From Holophagales bacterium (GTDB lineage Bacteria; Acidobacteriota; Thermoanaerobaculia; Multivoradales; Multivoraceae), in contig VXUF01000055.1 in assembly GCA_009837085.1 (NCBI GenBank), positions 1 through 52,782 on the forward strand: a stretch of 52,782 nucleotides of DNA. Direction: 5' to 3'. Below are positions 7,268 through 17,204 of this stretch, one piece after another. The notes beneath the pieces were generated by a model, which was given only the letters and a program-made list of their open reading frames with translations, did not search any database and was not told the DNA's origin. The translations under genes and the position numbers were made by a program. Each line of letters starts with the position of its first letter. The stretch's first letter is position 1.

Positions 7268-8712
7268 AAGCAAGAGTCATTGCAGCGAAGGAGGCACTCG
7301 TTGCCCGCAGGGGCAAGCGACTCTGGGCCCTGAGTTTTGGCGTGATTGCCGTCATGGTGGCCTCGATGGCGATCGGGCTCAACCGGACGGCAACCTTCGA
7401 AACGGAGCGTGCCGCTGCCGCGGAGAGCGACAAGGCGGTCTGGCTGGACCAGGGAGTCAGGAACCCGCACAAGGCAGCACACTTCTCAAGATACGTATTC
7501 AAGCCGATCCCCACCCTGGCGAGTTTCGATCCCGGTGCCATCGACTTCGGCGGCATCGCCGTCTGGATGGAAGCACACATCCAGAACCCGTCCCGGTTCA
7601 GGCGCGCGGAGAGCACAGGCGACCTGTCGAGGTTTGTCGGGCTCAGCCCGGCCTGGGTGCTGCAGGTCATCATGCCGCTGATCGTCATCCTCCTCCTGTT
7701 CGGGTCCTACGCAGGGGAGAGAGAAGACGGGACCCTGCGTCAGGTCATGAGCTACGGCGTCTCTCCGGGCTCGGTCTTCAAAGGCAAGTTGCGAGGAGCG
7801 TCGTCAGCGCTGCTGAAACTGCTCCTGCCGGTGTTCGCGTTGATCGCCATCGCGGTCTTCGTCTTCGACAGGGGCTATCCGCAGGAAGACCTGCCGGTAC
7901 GCCTTGCCGGAATCGTCGGCATCTACGGGATCTACCTCTTTGCATTCGCGATGCTCACCATCGGCGTCTCGGCGCTTAGCCCGAGTCGGCGTTCCGCGGC
8001 TGTCTCCCTTCTCGCCATCTGGTGTCTGGTCACCGTGCTCCTGCCGCGCTTCGCCAACGATGCCGCGGTCGCCGCGACGCCTCAACCCGACAGCTACCAG
8101 ACGTGGAAGGACCTCGAGGAGATCAAGGCCGAGTACTGGGGCGTCATTCCCGCCTTCGGCATTCCGCTTACCGACATCAGAAAACGGGAAATGGCCCGCT
8201 TTCTCGAGAAGTTCCAGGTTGCCAACGTGGAAGACGCGCCGGTGCCGTGGAGCGCCTGGGAGCTGCAGGCGAGCGAGGAGTACTCCGACCCGCTCTACGA
8301 CGCCTACTACGCCGGCCTGAACGACCTGTATGGCCGCCAGGAGGACACCCGGTTCTGGCTCACTGCGTTGTCGCCGACGATCTCGGTCATGGCGCTGTCC
8401 TCAGGTCTCTCCGGCTCCGACCGCCTCCACCACTACGACTTCGTGAAGAGCGCTGAAGAACACCGGCGGGTCGTGATCAGGCAGCTCAACGAAGACCTGC
8501 TCTACAACTCCGGGGCCGATCCGATGGTCTACGAGTCGCCGACCAGCTTCTGGGGCGAAGTTGCCGACTACCACGCCGGTCCGCCGCCGCTGACGAACTT
8601 CACGGGGAACTATCTCCCCTATCTGCTCGTCATGGTGCTCTGGGCCAGCGGGGCCTTCCTGTTCGCACGTTGGGCGGCGTTTCGGGCCGCGAACATGGAG
8701 ACCGCAGTATGA
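7264..8712 (+). CDS. ABC-2 type permease, DUF3526-like, subunit 1
   Basis: The 482-residue membrane protein has a first TM segment at about residues 21-39, a large extracytoplasmic loop of roughly 100 residues, a TM bundle at about 130-270 (MPLIVILLLFGSYAGEREDGTLRQ is the ABC-2 coupling-region pattern), a second large soluble region, and a last TM near 450-470. Two long external loops are typical of ABC permeases annotated with DUF3526. Its ATG overlaps the ATPase stop (ATGA), and its own stop overlaps the second permease start in the same way. It probably forms a heterodimeric exporter with subunit 2. The substrate is unknown. Confidence 0.87.
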   Translation: MKARVIAAKEALVARRGKRLWALSFGVIAVMVASMAIGLNRTATFETERAAAAESDKAVWLDQGVRNPHKAAHFSRYVFKPIPTLASFDPGAIDFGGIAVWMEAHIQNPSRFRRAESTGDLSRFVGLSPAWVLQVIMPLIVILLLFGSYAGEREDGTLRQVMSYGVSPGSVFKGKLRGASSALLKLLLPVFALIAIAVFVFDRGYPQEDLPVRLAGIVGIYGIYLFAFAMLTIGVSALSPSRRSAAVSLLAIWCLVTVLLPRFANDAAVAATPQPDSYQTWKDLEEIKAEYWGVIPAFGIPLTDIRKREMARFLEKFQVANVEDAPVPWSAWELQASEEYSDPLYDAYYAGLNDLYGRQEDTRFWLTALSPTISVMALSSGLSGSDRLHHYDFVKSAEEHRRVVIRQLNEDLLYNSGADPMVYESPTSFWGEVADYHAGPPPLTNFTGNYLPYLLVMVLWASGAFLFARWAAFRAANMETAV

Positions 8713-10106
8713 CCGGCGCCCTGGTCAAGCTCGAGCTCTTGCGGCTCCGTCGATCCAGGGCCGCGTGGGCCATCCTGGCCTTCGCACTCTTCGCGTCCTT
8801 CTACTCCGTGTGGTCGGGAGTCTCCTGGCGAGAGTCTCATTCCGCGTCCCTCGTCGCCTACGAGGCTGCGATCGAGGCGAAGATGGATGTCTGGCTCGAG
8901 ACGCTCGTGGCAATCGAGTCCGGGGAGCGCTTCGCCACGCCCTTCGACGCGCGCCCTTCCCAGGTGGAGTTCGCCGCGACCCACCCCGTGGGGCCCCTGG
9001 GACACTTGGCGGTGGGCAGCGCGGAGTTGCTGCCGGCGCGCGCGAACATCGGGCCTCTGAAGAACCAGAACCTGATGGTGGAGCGCTATGGGTTCGAGAA
9101 CCCGACGACGCTGACCCTCGGCAGGTTCGACCTGGCATTCCTCATCGTCGTCGTGCTCCCGCTCCTGATGATCGCGCTGTCATTCGACGTGATTGCCGCC
9201 GATCGGTCGCGCGGCACGATCAGCCTTCTTCTCGCCAGCCGGGCCAGCAAGCAGCGAGTCATCGCGACGAGATTGCTGGTTCGCAACGGAATCCTGGGCG
9301 GCATCGTCGCGCTCGCCGTCGTTTTCGGCATCGCGATGGCGCCCGAGGGCGCCGCGGCGTTCGGGCTGCTCTGGTCTCTCGTGTTCCTCGCCTACAGCCT
9401 CTTCTGGATTGGACTCATCTACCTGGTCGTGGGCAGAACGAGGCGTAGCGAAACCTCGGCCGCCGTTCTCGTCAGCCTGTGGGCCCTGTTCACCTTCGCC
9501 GCACCGGCTCTGGCCAACAGTGCGGGCGAAGCCCTGTATCCGCTTCCCTCGAATCTCGACTATCTGTCGGATGCGCGAGTGGCGCAGAACGATGCCTGGA
9601 AGCGTCGCCCTGAGCTGACTGCCAAGTATCTGAGCGACCATCCCGAGCTGATGGCGAACGAGCAGGAAGCGCCCGAGTTTGCTCACGCCTACTTCCTGGC
9701 GAACGTGATGGAGATCGAGAGCACGGCGCCGATTGTCGCGGCCTTCGAAGAGAGTCACGCCCGTCGATCCGCGTTCGTCGACAAGCTGCAGTTCACATCT
9801 CCGGCGATTGTCGCGCAGCGCGCCCTGTTCAGAATCGCTGGTTCCGACTTCGACCGGACGCTCTCGTTCCTGACACAGGCTCGTGCCGCGCTCATGAATC
9901 TAAACGACGAGCTGCGGCCGGTCATTCTCGCGAGCAACCGCATGTCGACCGAGGACTTCGCGGGTCTATCGGGGTTCGAGTTCAAGTCGAACAGTCCGGC
10001 CGCTGTCCTTGGGCAGATCTCCATACCGGTGGCCTTTCTGGTTTTGTGCCTCTGCCTGTTCGTAGCCCTGGGTCGTCCGGGGAACAGATACTCCCCGTTC
10101 GCCTAG
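8709..10106 (+). CDS. ABC-2 type permease, DUF3526-like, subunit 2
   Basis: The 465-residue partner of the preceding permease shares its layout: TM1 at about residues 18-37, an external domain, TM bundle beginning FLIVVVLPLLMIALSFDV with the downstream RGTISLLLASRAS loop, a soluble domain rich in charged residues, and a final TM (PVAFLVLCLCLFVALG). Start ATG 8709 gives the ATGA overlap; the longer frame from 8670 is rejected. The two permeases are diverged duplicates. Such pairs with an ATPase and a TonB receptor recur as a module in Gram-negative genomes, from my general knowledge. Confidence 0.86.
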   Translation: MTGALVKLELLRLRRSRAAWAILAFALFASFYSVWSGVSWRESHSASLVAYEAAIEAKMDVWLETLVAIESGERFATPFDARPSQVEFAATHPVGPLGHLAVGSAELLPARANIGPLKNQNLMVERYGFENPTTLTLGRFDLAFLIVVVLPLLMIALSFDVIAADRSRGTISLLLASRASKQRVIATRLLVRNGILGGIVALAVVFGIAMAPEGAAAFGLLWSLVFLAYSLFWIGLIYLVVGRTRRSETSAAVLVSLWALFTFAAPALANSAGEALYPLPSNLDYLSDARVAQNDAWKRRPELTAKYLSDHPELMANEQEAPEFAHAYFLANVMEIESTAPIVAAFEESHARRSAFVDKLQFTSPAIVAQRALFRIAGSDFDRTLSFLTQARAALMNLNDELRPVILASNRMSTEDFAGLSGFEFKSNSPAAVLGQISIPVAFLVLCLCLFVALGRPGNRYSPFA

Positions 10107-10135
10107 CGGACGAAAGAAAGGAAGTCTCGACAACC

Positions 10136-12355
10136 ATGGCCTTCAATCGTCGACGTGTCGCTCTCGCTTCTCTTGGACTTGCCCTCCTCTTCTCCTGGCT
10201 CCTGGCCGCTCAACTGTCCGCGAGCGATGGCGATGCCGCGGCTTCGCCTCAGGACGACGCCGCGACGGCCCGGGAAGACGATGCCGCGCCCGCGGAGGAC
10301 GTCGTCGTGTTCGACGACATCGTCGTGACAGCCCGGTTTGTCGAAGAGGACATCAGCGACGTCCCCTTCACGGTGAACGTCGTCGATGCGGAGGAGATCC
10401 GGCTCAACCGCCTCCTCTCTCTCGAGGACCTGTTCCTCAGTGTGCCGGGGGTGGAAATCACGAGCTTCAACGACACCTCGAATGCCAATGTCCGGATTCG
10501 GGGCGTGGGCGCGATCAACAAGACGAGTCGTGACGACAGTTCCGTCGTGATCTACATCGACGGGGTGCCGCAGCCGATCGGCGCTTCGACCCTCGGCACG
10601 CTGGACTTCGAATCCGCCGAGGTCCTCAAGGGTCCTCAGGGCACCCTGTTCGGTCGCAACAGTGAGGCCGGGGCGATCCAGATCGTGACGAATCCGGCGG
10701 TCTTCGAGAATGGAGGCTACGCCCGCGCGGAGTACGGGGAGGAGGCCCAGTACCGGCTGGAAGGCGCGTTCAACGCCGCGGTTTCGGACAGGGTGGCCCT
10801 GCGCTTCGCCGGAAACTACCGGAGTGAGGACAACCACATCATCAACCCCAACGACTCCGAGCCGATTACCACGCCGAGCAGTCTGAATGCCCGAGGGAAG
10901 CTTCGCTGGGAGGTGACCGACAGGGTTGCGCTCAATCTGACGAGCAGCCACGCCCGCCTGCGCGACTCCCCCTTCATCTACTCGCTCCATCCTCAGACCG
11001 ACCCGCCGCAGATGGATGCCCCTCCCGGCGCCGTCGATGGCGACAAGGACGTCGATCAGTGGACGATGCGGGTGACCGCCAACCTTGGCGGGTTCGACTT
11101 CACTTCGATCTCGGCGTACGACGAGACCGCGAATCGGTCGACCGGGATTCTCTACGAAGGCAGGATCTTCCTGCCCCAGTTGGGCTTCGTCCCCGCCAAC
11201 TACGGCGTCGTCAACAACAGCTTCGAACGCGAATTCTTCAACCAGGAGTTCCGTTTGAACTCAAGGGGAACGAGCGACCTGTTCTGGGTGGCAGGCGCGC
11301 ACTACTACGACGACACCAGCAAGTCAGCGTCGTTCGACTACGAGGACCCGTTCTTCTTCCCCTTTGTCGCCCTGAATGCGGACATCAACGAGCGTGACTT
11401 CAATACGACGACGAACGCCGTCTTCGGCGAGATGACGTATCCGTTGACGGATCGACTGGAGTTGACAGCCGGCGTTCGCCACACCTGGGAGAAGAAGGAC
11501 TTCCACATCGTCTGGGCACCCAACCGGTTCAATCCGAACCCGCTTCGCTTCGTCGAACTGGAGCAGGACCTGAGCGACGACTACCTCACCGGACGTACCG
11601 GCCTCAACCTGCACGTCAGTGAACGTGTGTCGTTGTACGGGATCTACAGCCGGGGTTACAAGGCCGGTGGCTTTGCCGACCGAGGCGCCAACGTCACGCG
11701 GGGCCGGCTGGACGCGCCGTATGCGCCATCCAGGGTGAACTCCTACGAGGTCGGATTCAAGAGCGGCGTGGGGAGCGGCGACGTCCTCCTGACCGGGGCC
11801 GTGTACTTCAACGACGTCAAGGACGACCACATCTTCACCTTCAACTTCTTCACCCAGGAGACGGCGCCTGAGAACTTCGACACCGAGACGAGCGGAGCCG
11901 AACTGGAGCTGGATTGGAGAATCACGAAGACGCTCACTTTGCGGTCCGGCCTCAACTACACGGAGGCGGAGATCACGGGCGTGCCGGCGAACAGCTTCGC
12001 GCGGGTGCCCGTCGGAAGCAGGGTGCCGAACAGCGCCCACTTCAGCGGTTCACTGGCACTCACGCACATCCAGCCGCTGGGTTCGACCCGCTCGGGTGGC
12101 CTGGAGCTTCGGAGCCACCTCAACTACAACCACCTGGGGGAACGGTTCGCGGACCCGGCCAACCGTCTCTTGTTCGACGCATACGACAGAGTGGGTCTGC
12201 GTGTGGGTCTCGGGATGGGCCCGCGCGAGATCTACTTCTGGGGCGACAATCTGCTGGACGAGGACATCTACATGTCCGGCATCGTGTTCAATGCTCCGGC
12301 AAGCACGATTGCCCGCGGGCGCAGGGTTGGCGTCGGCGTGAGCTACAACTTCTGA
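10136..12355 (+). CDS. TonB-dependent outer-membrane receptor
   Basis: The 739-residue receptor starts at ATG 10136 after AAAGGAAG. It has a signal peptide (residues 1 to about 29), an acidic spacer, a TonB box-like DDIVVTAR at residues 60-67, a plug domain (RIRGVGAINK, YIDGVPQP, EVLKGPQGTLFGRNSEAGAI) and a C-terminal 22-strand-type barrel ending in YNF with the expected terminal Phe. The plug motif LKGPQGTLFGRN is characteristic of siderophore/vitamin-type receptors. It lies 29 nt after the ABC permease, so the operon could import a ligand across the outer membrane while the ABC part exports a related one. No ligand can be named from sequence. Confidence 0.9.
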   Translation: MAFNRRRVALASLGLALLFSWLLAAQLSASDGDAAASPQDDAATAREDDAAPAEDVVVFDDIVVTARFVEEDISDVPFTVNVVDAEEIRLNRLLSLEDLFLSVPGVEITSFNDTSNANVRIRGVGAINKTSRDDSSVVIYIDGVPQPIGASTLGTLDFESAEVLKGPQGTLFGRNSEAGAIQIVTNPAVFENGGYARAEYGEEAQYRLEGAFNAAVSDRVALRFAGNYRSEDNHIINPNDSEPITTPSSLNARGKLRWEVTDRVALNLTSSHARLRDSPFIYSLHPQTDPPQMDAPPGAVDGDKDVDQWTMRVTANLGGFDFTSISAYDETANRSTGILYEGRIFLPQLGFVPANYGVVNNSFEREFFNQEFRLNSRGTSDLFWVAGAHYYDDTSKSASFDYEDPFFFPFVALNADINERDFNTTTNAVFGEMTYPLTDRLELTAGVRHTWEKKDFHIVWAPNRFNPNPLRFVELEQDLSDDYLTGRTGLNLHVSERVSLYGIYSRGYKAGGFADRGANVTRGRLDAPYAPSRVNSYEVGFKSGVGSGDVLLTGAVYFNDVKDDHIFTFNFFTQETAPENFDTETSGAELELDWRITKTLTLRSGLNYTEAEITGVPANSFARVPVGSRVPNSAHFSGSLALTHIQPLGSTRSGGLELRSHLNYNHLGERFADPANRLLFDAYDRVGLRVGLGMGPREIYFWGDNLLDEDIYMSGIVFNAPASTIARGRRVGVGVSYNF

Positions 12356-12368
12356 GAGTCGGCTTCCG

Positions 12369-14519
12369 TCAACTCTGGCCGCCCGGCGCCGTCAACCCCG
12401 TCTGCGTCAACAGGAACGTGGCCTCCGCCGCCACGAACTCGATCCGTTCCGACATCGGCAGGCCGCGGCTCGCGGCGTGCCCTGCGTACGGGTGATAGCG
12501 CATGATCACCGGCAGCCTCGACGAGGACGCCGCCTGCAACCGGGCAGCGACCTTGCGAGCTTGGAGCGGCGGCACTCGAGTGTCCAGATCGCCCTGGGTG
12601 AGCATCACCGCGGGGTAGGCGACGCCGTCGCGGATCGCCTGGTAGGGCGAGAAGCCGCGCAGCGACTCGAACTGGTCAGGGATCTCGCCGTCGCCGTATT
12701 CGAGCAGGGCGGGCATGTTGTTCGTTTCGGTGAAGGTGTAGAAGCGGATCAGGTCGAGTTCGGGGAAGCCGCAGAGGACGGCCCGGTAGAGGTCGGGGCG
12801 CTGGGTGAGGGAGGCGCCCACAAGCAGGCCGCCGTTGCTGGCGCCGTGGATCGCCAGGCGATCGGGGTCGCTGTAGCCCTCGGCGATCAGCCACTCGCCG
12901 GCGGAGATGAAGTCGTCGAAGACGGTCTGCTTGTTGTGGAGCATCCCGGCCTGGTGCCACTCCTCGCCGTACTCGCTGCCGCCGCGGAGCGTGGCGACGG
13001 CGTAGACGCCGCCGGCCTCGAGCCACAGAGCCGCCAGCGGGTTGAACCGCGGGGTCAGGGAGACGTTGAAGCCGCCGTAGCCGTTGAGCAGGGCCGGTGT
13101 CGCGCCGTCGGGCTCGAAGTCCTCCCGGTGGGCGATGTACATCGGCGCGGAGGTGCCGTCCTTCGAGGTGTAGCGCACCTGCTTCAGTACGTAGCCGTCG
13201 GCTGAGAAGGGTGCCTGAGCTTCCCGGAAGACCTCTCGCGTGCCCGCCTCGAGGTCGAGCAGCCAGGTCACGGGTGGCTGCAGGTAGGAGACGAGCGACA
13301 GCAGCGCCTTGCCTTCGCCGGCCCCCCGGATGCTGGCGTTGTGGTGCTCTGGCACCTCGATCTCGCCGGCCGGCGTGCCGTCGAGTTCGAAGACGCGGAT
13401 CCGGCTCGCCACGTGGTGCAGGTAGGTCAGGTAGAGCTTGCCGTCGATGACCGACACGCCCTGGAGAACGTCGTCGGCTTCCGGCACGACCTCGCGCCAG
13501 TTGGCGACCTCCGGCTGGTCGAGGTCGATCTCCATCAGCCGGTTGAGCGGTGCGCCCAGGTTGGTGCGCACGAACAGACGGCCGTCGTTGTGGTGGGTGT
13601 TGAAGCGGGCCTCCATGCCTTCGACGATCGGCGTCACGCGCCAGGTTCCGATCTCGACCAGGTACAGGTCGCTCCGGGTCCAACCGTGCTGGACCCCGAC
13701 GAGCAGCTTCTCCTCGTCGAGCTGCTCGGCGCGGACGAAGGCCCGCGGCCCGATTCCCTCGCCGAACACCAGGGCGTCCTCCGCTCGATCGGTGCCGAAC
13801 CGGTGGAAACGGACCCGCGGACCTGCGACACGGTCGCGGACGGTGTAGTAGATGCCGCTGCCGTCCTTGGCGAAGAACGCCTGGTCGTTCAGTGCCCGAG
13901 GCATCTCGAAGTCGAGGTCGACGTTCTGTTCGAGGTCCCGCAGGCGGACCGTCGTCTCGTCCGCGCCGCCGATGCGCACGCTGTAGAGCAGGAGCTTCCC
14001 GTCGGGAGAGACGGAGACGATCCCGAGGTGCGCGTACTCGCTGCCGACTTCCGCCGGGTCGATCACCACCTCGTAGTCACCGGCCGGGTCGATCTTCACT
14101 GGCCCGGCTTCGGCATCCTCGGGCGCCGGACGACGCACGATGGCCGCCAGCTCTTCGCCCGTCCGGCGCAGGGTGAAGAGCTCGTACTCGCCGGCCTTGT
14201 TCGGCGAGCCGACGGCCGGCGTATCGATCAGCTCACTCAACCGCTGCCGCGCCCAGTCCCGCGCCGGCGGCTCGCCGACGATCAGCTCGGCGTACTCGTT
14301 CTGGCGGTCGATGAAGGCTCGCGTTTCCGGGCTGTCCTGGTCCTCCAGCCACCGGTAGGGATCCTCGAACTCGACCCCGTGGAGCGTCTCGGTGAAGGAG
14401 ATCTGCTCGGTCTCGGGCGGCGGCGCGTAGCTCCCGCCGCAGGCCGCCAGGCCGAGGAGAAGCAGGCCTCCGCGGATCGAGGTAAGCAGCTTCGGGGAAC
14501 TTGGGAAGCTTGGCATCAT
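12369..14519 (-). CDS. prolyl oligopeptidase family (S9A) lipoprotein
   Basis: The 716-residue serine peptidase is likely tethered in the periplasm. The N-terminus LLLLGLAAC is a lipobox; two adjacent ATGs at 14514-14519 could serve as start. The N-terminal half (residues about 40-440) is the seven-bladed propeller, opening with the family stretch [14 protein letters not shown]. The C-terminal alpha/beta hydrolase domain has GASNGG (Ser near residue 560), the acid in [10 protein letters not shown] (near 643) and His in YAGHAASRG (near 678). Length and order match prolyl oligopeptidases, which cut short proline-containing peptides. The gene is divergent from the carboxylesterase and its 3' end lies 13 bp from the TonB receptor. 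Confidence 0.93.
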   Translation of the reverse strand: MMPSFPSSPKLLTSIRGGLLLLGLAACGGSYAPPPETEQISFTETLHGVEFEDPYRWLEDQDSPETRAFIDRQNEYAELIVGEPPARDWARQRLSELIDTPAVGSPNKAGEYELFTLRRTGEELAAIVRRPAPEDAEAGPVKIDPAGDYEVVIDPAEVGSEYAHLGIVSVSPDGKLLLYSVRIGGADETTVRLRDLEQNVDLDFEMPRALNDQAFFAKDGSGIYYTVRDRVAGPRVRFHRFGTDRAEDALVFGEGIGPRAFVRAEQLDEEKLLVGVQHGWTRSDLYLVEIGTWRVTPIVEGMEARFNTHHNDGRLFVRTNLGAPLNRLMEIDLDQPEVANWREVVPEADDVLQGVSVIDGKLYLTYLHHVASRIRVFELDGTPAGEIEVPEHHNASIRGAGEGKALLSLVSYLQPPVTWLLDLEAGTREVFREAQAPFSADGYVLKQVRYTSKDGTSAPMYIAHREDFEPDGATPALLNGYGGFNVSLTPRFNPLAALWLEAGGVYAVATLRGGSEYGEEWHQAGMLHNKQTVFDDFISAGEWLIAEGYSDPDRLAIHGASNGGLLVGASLTQRPDLYRAVLCGFPELDLIRFYTFTETNNMPALLEYGDGEIPDQFESLRGFSPYQAIRDGVAYPAVMLTQGDLDTRVPPLQARKVAARLQAASSSRLPVIMRYHPYAGHAASRGLPMSERIEFVAAEATFLLTQTGLTAPGGQS

Positions 14520-14580
14520 GGGCGGTACGACCTTTTGGGGTTACGGTGGGTGGCTCACCTTACCTGCGGGAGACTCGACC

Positions 14581-15513
14581 ATGAGACGCGCTCTGTTCCT
14601 CGTCCTGTTCCTTCTGGTGGCCGGTCTCGGCCCGGCGCAGGTGCCCGCGACCGATCAGGTGTTCGAGCGGGCCCGGCTCTGGGAGGAACTCCTGGCACGG
14701 ATGGAGGCGGCCGGCATCGACCGCTACGCCGACCTGCCATACGCCGCGATCGAGGGCGTGGACGCCGAGCGGCTTTCACTCGATGTCTACACCACTCCGG
14801 ATATGGACAACGCACCCGTCGTCCTGTTCGTCCACGGCGGAAGCTGGCAGCGCGGCTCCAAGATGGCGGTGCTGCGGAAGCCCCTGGCGCTGGTCCCGGC
14901 CGGTTACATCACCGTCTCGACGAACTACCGGTTCCGGCCTCACGTCTCCGTGGCCGAGCAGGCCGGGGACGTGGCCCGCGCCGTGGCCTGGATTCACGGC
15001 CACATCGGACGCTACGGCGGCGACCCGGAGCGCATTGTGCTGATGGGCCACTCAGCCGGCGCTCACCTGGTGGCCGTGGTCGGCACAAACGGCGGCTTCC
15101 TCGAAGCGGAGGGCGTGCCGATGAGCGTGCTGAAGGGAGTAGTTCCGCTCGACACCGGTCCCTACAACGTGCCGCTCCAGCTCGAACGCCTTCCCGGGGG
15201 CTCGACCTACGGCGACCTGATGCGGTTCGTCTTCGGCGACGATCCCGGGCAGTGGGAAGCGGTATCGCCGATCGACCACCTCCGCAAGAGCGCCGCGATC
15301 CCGGCGTTTCTCGTGTACCACGCCGACGGCCGGCGTGATGTGGACTACCAGGCCCGGCCGTTCGTCGAGACGCTTCGGGAGGCCGGCTTCGACGCCGAAC
15401 TGGTAAACGGGGTCGGCAAGACACACGGCACCCTGAACGCCGATCTTGGCGCTTCCGGCGAAGCGATCACGGAGAAGCTGCTGAGCTTTCTCGAGCGGGT
15501 GACTAGCCGCTAG
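14581..15513 (+). CDS. secreted carboxylesterase/lipase-like alpha/beta hydrolase
   Basis: The 310-residue exported esterase starts at ATG 14581 (GCGGGAGA upstream) and has a Sec signal MRRALFLVLFLLVAGLGPAQ. Motifs are HGGSWQRGS (oxyanion hole), GHSAGAHL (nucleophile elbow), HADGRRDVDY (acid region) and GKTHGTLNADLG (His). This is the BD-FAE/carboxylesterase-type pattern, as in small feruloyl or acetyl esterases. The longer frame from 14518 has no signal and is rejected. It is divergent from the prolyl oligopeptidase, with 61 bp between starts. Confidence 0.88.
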   Translation: MRRALFLVLFLLVAGLGPAQVPATDQVFERARLWEELLARMEAAGIDRYADLPYAAIEGVDAERLSLDVYTTPDMDNAPVVLFVHGGSWQRGSKMAVLRKPLALVPAGYITVSTNYRFRPHVSVAEQAGDVARAVAWIHGHIGRYGGDPERIVLMGHSAGAHLVAVVGTNGGFLEAEGVPMSVLKGVVPLDTGPYNVPLQLERLPGGSTYGDLMRFVFGDDPGQWEAVSPIDHLRKSAAIPAFLVYHADGRRDVDYQARPFVETLREAGFDAELVNGVGKTHGTLNADLGASGEAITEKLLSFLERVTSR

Positions 15514-15566
15514 CGCCGACCTCGTTTTCGTTGACCAACAGCCGCGCGTCTGGCACAGTGATCAGA

Positions 15567-15944
15567 GTGAGCACTCCGCTCAAGCGTGTCGTCGCCGTCG
15601 CCGTCCTGCTCGGATGCCAGACGCCGGGTGCCTTCGCGCTCACTGCCGGGCTGGACCTGGCGGCTCATCTCTTCGCCTCTGAGCACGAGCACGACACCGC
15701 TGCCCTCGCCAGGTCGGCGACGCACGGGCACCACCACGACGACGAAGTGGTGCCCGACCACGACCACGACGTCACGCTGGACGCCGACGCGGGCTTGCTG
15801 CGGCTCGGCCCCTCGTCGTGGGCCGTGCTTGCCGCACCGCTTTCGTCGTCAGTGACGGTCGCCGAGGGATCGCCCTACGAGGCGGCCTCCCGACGCGGAC
15901 CGCCGGCGCCGCTCTTCCGGTCTCACTGCGCACTGCTGCTCTGA
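15567..15944 (+). CDS. small His-rich exported protein ahead of efflux operon
   Basis: The 125-residue product probably starts at GTG 15567 (GTG 15558 is an alternative). An N-terminal hydrophobic stretch (VVAVAVLLGCQTPGAFALTAG) is followed by a His/Asp-rich stretch (SEHEHD ... THGHHHDD ... PDHDHD) at about residues 45-75, then a hydrophobic part and a short tail. The His clusters suggest binding of divalent or monovalent transition metals in the periplasm. It precedes an OMF-MFP-RND operon whose adaptor also has His-rich ends, supporting a metal-handling role. There is no assigned family. Confidence 0.65.
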   Translation: MSTPLKRVVAVAVLLGCQTPGAFALTAGLDLAAHLFASEHEHDTAALARSATHGHHHDDEVVPDHDHDVTLDADAGLLRLGPSSWAVLAAPLSSSVTVAEGSPYEAASRRGPPAPLFRSHCALLL

Positions 15945-16004
15945 TCCGCGGCCCTGGCCCGGGTGCGATTCGCGCCCGGAACCTGGACGTGGAAAGGAGT
16001 CAGC

Positions 16005-17204
16005 ATGCATCGTTCCATCCTGATCGGCCTCTTTGGAGGCTTCTTCGCCGTCGCCGGAGCGGCACAGGGCCGGCCTGTCGTCACCGAGGCTGAGTTCCTC
16101 TCGGTCCTCGACGAGACGCACCCCGCCGTTCGCGAGAGCGCCGGGGCCGTGGGGCTCGCGGAGGCCCGTCTGCTGGCGGCCCGGACACTCGACAATCCCG
16201 TCGTCGAGGCCGTGCGGGAGGATCCCGGCGGTCCGATCGGCCAGACGGACGTTCTCGTTTCCTGGCAGATTCCCGGCGCCGAGCGCGGCCCGGAGATTCG
16301 GGCCCGGGAAGGCGAGATCGGGGCTGCCCGTCGCGGGCTGGCGCACGAGCTGCTGGGCTACCGCCTGGCGATGAGGGAGGCCTATGCCGGCTGGGCGGTG
16401 GCCGACGCGCGGCGGCAACGACTAACGCTCCAGGCTGAGCGGGTCGGGTCGCTTGCGCAACGTGAGGCCGTTCGCGCGGAGAGGGGGGAAGCGTCCGGAC
16501 TCGAAGCTCGCCGGCTGGGTTTGGCCGCCGCCACGCTGCGGTCCCGCGTCGCGCTCGCCGCCGGGGCGAGCGAACGGGCTAGAGCCGAAGCGGCAGCCTG
16601 GCATCCCGGCCTGCCGGCGAACGCGCGGCCGGTTCTGCCCGAACTGCGGGCCGCGCCGTCGCTGGATGGTGCGGACGTCCGCGTGCGTGCCGCGGAGGCG
16701 GACCTGGCGGCGGCCGAACTGGTCCAGCTTGCGACCCGGCCGATCGTGGCCTCGCCGGAGGTCACAGTGGGCTGGCGCCGGCAGGATCTGACCCCCGGCG
16801 CCGTCGACGGGCCGATCTTCGGCGTCGCCTGGTCCGTTCCGCTCTTCGACCGGCGGCAGGCGGCGCGGCAGAGCGCCGGCGCCGGCCTGGAGGCCGCTCG
16901 GGCGCGGCTCGAACTCGCGGAGCGGGAGTCCGCGGCCGCGCGGAACGCGGCCAGCACGAACTTCGCACGACTCGCCGCCGCCCTCGCCGAGGCCCGCGAG
17001 GAACTCGGCGCCACCGAACGGATGCTGGACAGCGCGGAGGCGGCCTTTCGACAGGGCGAAGCCGGCTTGACCGATCTGCTGGAGACACACCGCTCGGTGA
17101 CCGAGGCGGAGCTGGCGGTGCTTGATCTGCATGAGGCGGCGCTGGCGGCGCACCGGGAACTCGAACGGCTGGCGGCGAGCCGGGAAGGAGGGTCAGGGTC
17201 ATGA
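16005..17204 (+). CDS. outer-membrane efflux protein, TolC/CzcC-type
   Basis: The 399-residue outer-membrane channel component of the tripartite efflux system encoded downstream. Start ATG 16005 follows GAAAGGAG and opens a Sec signal (HRSILIGLFGGFFAVAGAAQG). The product is mostly long Ala/Glu/Arg-rich helices arranged as an internal duplication, as in OMF proteins (about 60-230 and 260-395). The late AFRQGEAGLTDLLETHRSVTEAE is the conserved OMF helix pattern. Its last codon overlaps the adaptor ATG at 17201-17204 (ATGA), indicating a single transcript. Confidence 0.88.
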   Translation: MHRSILIGLFGGFFAVAGAAQGRPVVTEAEFLSVLDETHPAVRESAGAVGLAEARLLAARTLDNPVVEAVREDPGGPIGQTDVLVSWQIPGAERGPEIRAREGEIGAARRGLAHELLGYRLAMREAYAGWAVADARRQRLTLQAERVGSLAQREAVRAERGEASGLEARRLGLAAATLRSRVALAAGASERARAEAAAWHPGLPANARPVLPELRAAPSLDGADVRVRAAEADLAAAELVQLATRPIVASPEVTVGWRRQDLTPGAVDGPIFGVAWSVPLFDRRQAARQSAGAGLEAARARLELAERESAAARNAASTNFARLAAALAEAREELGATERMLDSAEAAFRQGEAGLTDLLETHRSVTEAELAVLDLHEAALAAHRELERLAASREGGSGS

